Source: JASHPR01 sp963833885
GTDB lineage: Bacteria > Actinomycetota > Actinomycetes > Streptosporangiales > Streptosporangiaceae
Direction of reading: 5' to 3'
Length of the DNA: 64,000 bases
NCBI GenBank assembly: GCA_963833885.1
Contig: CAWHZU010000026.1
Coordinates: 183,846-247,845 of the forward strand
Shown here: positions 60,961 through 64,000 of the stretch, one piece after another
Position numbering within the stretch: position 1 is the stretch's first letter
Layout: every line of letters begins with the position of its first letter
Program-made: the position numbers and the translations under genes
The notes under the pieces: model-generated
What the model saw: the letters and a program-made list of their open reading frames with translations, nothing else
What the model was told of the DNA's origin: nothing
Database searches by the model: none

Positions 60961-62390
60961 CCAGCCGTCCCTTGCGGGGCGCAGCCCGTGGGCGTCTTGG
61001 GCGCCGACGGCCGGGTCAGAGGCTCGGTGCGCGTTTGCTTCTTGCCGTGGACCGTCACCGTGACCTTGTGCGACGTGGGCAGCGCCGACCACTTCGCATA
61101 CGCGGCGTCGTAGTTGTTGCAGGTGATCGTCTGGCGGATGCTGTTCACGGTCTTCCTGGCGTCGGTCAGGGTGCCCGGGGCGGTCGCGCTCACCACCGCG
61201 GTTTTGTCGGTCGCGGGGACCTTGGACAGCTTGATGCCGGTCCTGGTGTAAACGCTGGACAGGCTCATGCCGAGCACCTTCTGGTTGACACCGCGGTAGA
61301 TGATCACCTGCTTGCCGTCGGTGCCGACGTAGTACTGGTTCTGGGTGTAGCGCCATCCGGCGTATCCACCGCCGACGATGAGGATCAGCAGGACTATCAG
61401 GATCGTGGTGACCACCGGCCAGCGTCGCTTCGGCGCCCGGTGGTCGGCGGCGTCGGAATCGGTTTGCGCTTCCGGCTCGGCCCTGGCGGCCTGCCCGTCC
61501 GCCGCTGGCACCGCGGGCCTGACCGCCGTGATGCCGCTGGCGGGTGACCCGCCGCGGGTCAGCTGGTGGGCGCGCCCTGCCGGGCTATCGGTCCGCAGCC
61601 GCGGCCGGCCGTCGCCGTTTGACGCCGCGCCGACCACCCGGTAGGCCTGCCCGGCCGACGGTTCTGGCCCGCTCTCCACGACGTCGCCGACGATGCAGGT
61701 GATGTTGTCAGGGCCGCCGCCGCGCATAGCGAGGTCGATGAGCCGGGCCACCGCCTTCTCGCGGTCGGATTCCTGCAGCAACGTGGTCCGCATGGTGTCG
61801 TCGCTGACCACATCCGAGAGGCCGTCAGAGCAGAGCAGGTACCTGTCTCCGGCCTTGGCCTCGATCAGGGACAGGTCGGGCTCGGCCTCGGTGCCGCTCT
61901 GCAGTGCGCGCATCACCAGCGAGCGCTGAGGGTGGGTGGCGGCCTGAGCCGGGCTCAGCCTGCCATCGTCCACCAGCGACTGGACCAGCGTGTGATCGCG
62001 GGTGATCTGGTGGAAGTCGCCGTCGCGCAGCAGGTAGGCGCGGGAGTCGCCGATGTGGCAGATGGCGATCGTGCCCTTGGACCAGAGCAGCGCGGTCAGC
62101 GTGGTGCCCATGCCCTCGACGGAGGGGTCCTCGATGCTCATCTCGTGCAGCGTGTTGTTGGCCTGCGCGACCGCGGTGGCGAGCGAGCTGAGCAGCTGGT
62201 CCTGGGGGAGGTCGGTGTCCAGGCCTGCGAGAGCGGAAATCGCTACCGAGCTGGCGACCTCGCCGGCGGCGTGCCCGCCCATGCCATCGGCGATCGCGAG
62301 CAGGTTCGGGCCCGCGTACGCCGAGTCCTCGTTTCCCTCGCGGAGGAGCCCGACGTCTGTGTTGACCGCATAGCGGAGTGCAAGTGTCAT
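60957..62390 (-). CDS. pstP: PstP, PP2C-type Ser/Thr phosphatase
   Basis: A 477-residue protein. The PP2C domain contains VGLLREGNEDSAYAG, LLAIADGMGGHAAGEVASS (metal Asp), SRAYLLRDGDFHQITRDHT, LLCSDGLSDVVSDD and GGPDNITCIVGDV. One membrane segment (VVTTILIVLLILIVGGGYAGW) precedes an extracytoplasmic domain of about 130 residues. It reverses PknB phosphorylation. Its ATG overlaps the fhaB stop. Confidence 0.94.
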   Translation of the reverse strand: MTLALRYAVNTDVGLLREGNEDSAYAGPNLLAIADGMGGHAAGEVASSVAISALAGLDTDLPQDQLLSSLATAVAQANNTLHEMSIEDPSVEGMGTTLTALLWSKGTIAICHIGDSRAYLLRDGDFHQITRDHTLVQSLVDDGRLSPAQAATHPQRSLVMRALQSGTEAEPDLSLIEAKAGDRYLLCSDGLSDVVSDDTMRTTLLQESDREKAVARLIDLAMRGGGPDNITCIVGDVVESGPEPSAGQAYRVVGAASNGDGRPRLRTDSPAGRAHQLTRGGSPASGITAVRPAVPAADGQAARAEPEAQTDSDAADHRAPKRRWPVVTTILIVLLILIVGGGYAGWRYTQNQYYVGTDGKQVIIYRGVNQKVLGMSLSSVYTRTGIKLSKVPATDKTAVVSATAPGTLTDARKTVNSIRQTITCNNYDAAYAKWSALPTSHKVTVTVHGKKQTRTEPLTRPSAPKTPTGCAPQGTAG

Positions 62391-62896
62391 CTGCGCAGTT
62401 CCAGGACGGTCTTACCAATTCGGATCGGCACGCCGACCGGTACCGGGGTCGGATGCGTCACCTTCTGACGGTCGAGGTAGGTGCCGTTCGTTGAGCCAAG
62501 GTCCTCGACAATCCACTGACCATCCTGGGGAAACAGCCGGGCATGCCGGGTCGAAGCGTAGTCATCATTCAGCACCAGTGTGGCATCATTCGCGCGGCCG
62601 ATGGTGATCTGCTGATCAGTCAGGCCCAGGGTCGTGCCCGCCAGCGCGCCCGCCGTGACGAGGAGCTGCTGGGGAGCCGATCGCGGGTTGCGGCTGCGCT
62701 GCGGACGCGGGGGTTTGGGAGGCTGCGCCGGACGGGGGCGCGCCTGCCGCTGCTTACGCGCCTGCCTACGGGACGAAACCGAAGAGGCGGCGTTGCCGAA
62801 AAGGTCGGTGCGGACCACACCGACCGCTGCGATCACGAACAGCCACAGGACTGCGAGAAACGCAAGCCTGATAAGCGTGAGAGTGAGCGCGGTCAT
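62387..62896 (-). CDS. fhaB: FhaB (FipA-type) FHA-domain protein
   Basis: A 169-residue protein with one N-terminal membrane segment (LIRLAFLAVLWLFVIAAVGVV), a Pro/Arg-rich linker and a C-terminal FHA domain (ITIGRANDATLVLNDDYASTRHARLF, DLGSTNGTYLD) that binds phospho-Thr of PknB substrates. It belongs to the fha-pst-rod-pbp-pkn unit. Confidence 0.93.
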   Translation of the reverse strand: MTALTLTLIRLAFLAVLWLFVIAAVGVVRTDLFGNAASSVSSRRQARKQRQARPRPAQPPKPPRPQRSRNPRSAPQQLLVTAGALAGTTLGLTDQQITIGRANDATLVLNDDYASTRHARLFPQDGQWIVEDLGSTNGTYLDRQKVTHPTPVPVGVPIRIGKTVLELRR

Positions 62897-63015
62897 CGGG
62901 TCATGCCTTTGCTGCCCTCTGCTGGTCAGTGGCTGCCGGAGCCGTCTTTTCCTGGCGGCGCCGTCAGCCGGTCGGAGTTGTACCGCCGCCGGTGTGGTCG
63001 CGGCGTCGTGGGTCG

Positions 63016-63771
63016 TCAGTACACACCATCCCTGCGAAAGACGAGGGTCGTCCGGCCCAGCGTCACGCGCGTGCCATCGGTCAGTGCCATGCGGCGCACC
63101 GGCTGGCCGTTGACGAAGGTGCCGTTGGTGGAGCCGAGGTCCACGAGGACGACCTCGTTATCCTCGACGCGCAGCTCGGCGTGGTGGCGCGAGACACCGG
63201 GATCGACCAGCCGCAGATCGCAGTCGGTTCCGCGGCCAAGTATGGTCAGCGGCGCGCTCAGCTCATAGGTGCGCTGCGTGTTGCCGTCCGAACCCGGTTC
63301 CGGCCCGGAGACCAGCAGCCGCGGATTCCCGGCGAACCCGCCGGCCGGGCGTGGCAGATCGCTGGCGGGCCTGCGGATCTCGCCGTCCTCGACGGTGGTG
63401 CCCCGGATCACGCCGGACCGGATCCGGAACGTGCCCGTGGTGAGGTCGGGGACGCCTTCGAAGCGCATCCGCACCGGACCCACGAACGAGTAGCCCTGCT
63501 CCCGTGCGTGCTCCCGGGCGAGCGTCGAGAGCTCGATGCCGAGGCTGTCCGCATAGACCTCGAGCCGCTCATTGTCCGCCTCGGCCAGCTCCACAACGAA
63601 GTCGTTGGGAACCAGCGTCCTGCCCTGCGCCACAATCGCAGCGCGATCATCCATTTCGCGCTGCACGGCACTGGCGATCTCCACCGGCTGCAGCTCCGAT
63701 TTGAACGCCCGCGCGAAGGCACCCTCGACCATCCCCTCGAGCCTGTGCTCAAAGCGCTGCAGAACTCCCAC
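63016..63771 (-). CDS. fhaA: FhaA, DUF3662 plus FHA-domain protein
   Basis: A 251-residue protein. The DUF3662 domain (VLQRFEHRLEGMVEGAFARAFKSELQPVEIA) spans residues 1-110, then a short linker and a C-terminal FHA domain (ILGRGTDCDLRLVDPGVSRHHAEL, DLGSTNGTFVNGQPV). The GTG 63771 start fits the family start and follows a purine-rich GAGGGGG stretch; an upstream in-frame ATG (63831) is less likely. It starts the minus-strand cluster. Confidence 0.9.
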   Translation of the reverse strand: MGVLQRFEHRLEGMVEGAFARAFKSELQPVEIASAVQREMDDRAAIVAQGRTLVPNDFVVELAEADNERLEVYADSLGIELSTLAREHAREQGYSFVGPVRMRFEGVPDLTTGTFRIRSGVIRGTTVEDGEIRRPASDLPRPAGGFAGNPRLLVSGPEPGSDGNTQRTYELSAPLTILGRGTDCDLRLVDPGVSRHHAELRVEDNEVVLVDLGSTNGTFVNGQPVRRMALTDGTRVTLGRTTLVFRRDGVY

Positions 63772-63865
63772 CGGGTACCCCCTCTCCCTCCTCGCGTCTG
63801 TCCGCATCCGATCGTATCGGCGCAGTGGCATTGCTTGCGGACGTGCTAACCTGACTCACTGCCCA

Positions 63866-63948
63866 GGGCGGGTGGCGGAACGGCAGACGCGCACGGTTCA
63901 GGTCCGTGTGTCCGAGAGGACGTGAGGGTTCAAATCCCTCCTCGCCCA
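63866..63948 (+). tRNA. tRNA-Leu (anticodon CAG)
   Basis: An 83-nt class II tRNA. Acceptor pairs GGGCGGG with CTCGCCC, the anticodon stem CACGG/CCGTG encloses TTCAGGT (anticodon CAG), a variable arm follows (TGTCCGAGAGGACG), and the T arm is GAGGGTTCAAATCCCTC. CCA is not encoded. It is divergent from fhaA, a position known for tRNA-Leu near actinobacterial origins. Confidence 0.96.
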
Positions 63949-64000
63949 CTTCGTTATCGCTTGTTCTTCCTGACCCCTTCCAGTTCGCTGGCCGCAGCTT

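Overview
This is high-GC (about 70 percent) actinobacterial DNA with mostly G/C third positions and many GTG starts. The right end (about 53.5-64 kb) is the cell-division and Ser/Thr-signalling block that sits near oriC in Streptomyces, Streptosporangiales and mycobacteria: ppiA-type cyclophilin, rhomboid protease, then on the minus strand fhaA-fhaB-pstP-rodA-pbpA-pknB-crgA, with tRNA-Leu(CAG). The 39-aa DLW-39 gene and tRNA-Ala(UGC) at 9.9-11.0 kb belong to the same neighbourhood. Only one kinase gene (pknB, no pknA) lies in the block, which is Streptomyces/Streptosporangiales-like. The best guess is a soil actinomycete near those orders; genus cannot be decided from the sequence.

Layout. 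0-0.36 kb: a gene cut by the window edge. 0.5-7.6 kb: a divergent LysR regulator and coxM-S-L-D-E, a form I (true) aerobic CO dehydrogenase with two maturation proteins. 7.6-11.0 kb: DUF1707 cell-wall-type protein, ABC-F ATPase, DLW-39, a HAD protein with a degenerate active site, tRNA-Ala. 11.1-17.3 kb: an accessory island with a small orphan gene, an XRE-SLOG pair, a frameshifted remnant of a PF04672-type methyltransferase, and a four-gene operon (HATPase; MazG-like pyrophosphohydrolase; TylF-like methyltransferase; a protein of the DNA-base-hypermodification helical family seen in phage thymine hypermodification). This operon is the best candidate for a little-described system.

17.4-37 kb: a mosaic of small regulatory and stress modules: tricorn protease (frameshifted) behind a YCII gene divergent from an ECF42 sigma factor, sulfotransferase, SnoaL, methyltransferase plus AhpD-like enzyme, an orphan peptide-binding lipoprotein, PadR with its palindromic operator, VOC, DinB, epimerase, mycothiol-type isomerase, a TetR remnant, a SpoIIE phosphatase, and a SigJ/ECF41 factor with a matching promoter and a C-terminal frameshift. 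37-53.4 kb: Clp-N protein, UspA, permease, MBL hydrolase, a beta-lactamase-fold protein flanked by inverted intergenic repeats, RDD and DUF2752 membrane proteins, cell-wall amidase, malic enzyme, a GT-C mannosyltransferase-like protein, ATP-dependent DNA ligase, and an ABC exporter with its two-component system.

Three genes (tricorn, sigJ, pknB) carry single-base frameshifts; those in tricorn and pknB lie in short G/C runs. pknB lies in an otherwise perfect conserved block, so sequencing or assembly error is a serious alternative to true gene decay at these sites.
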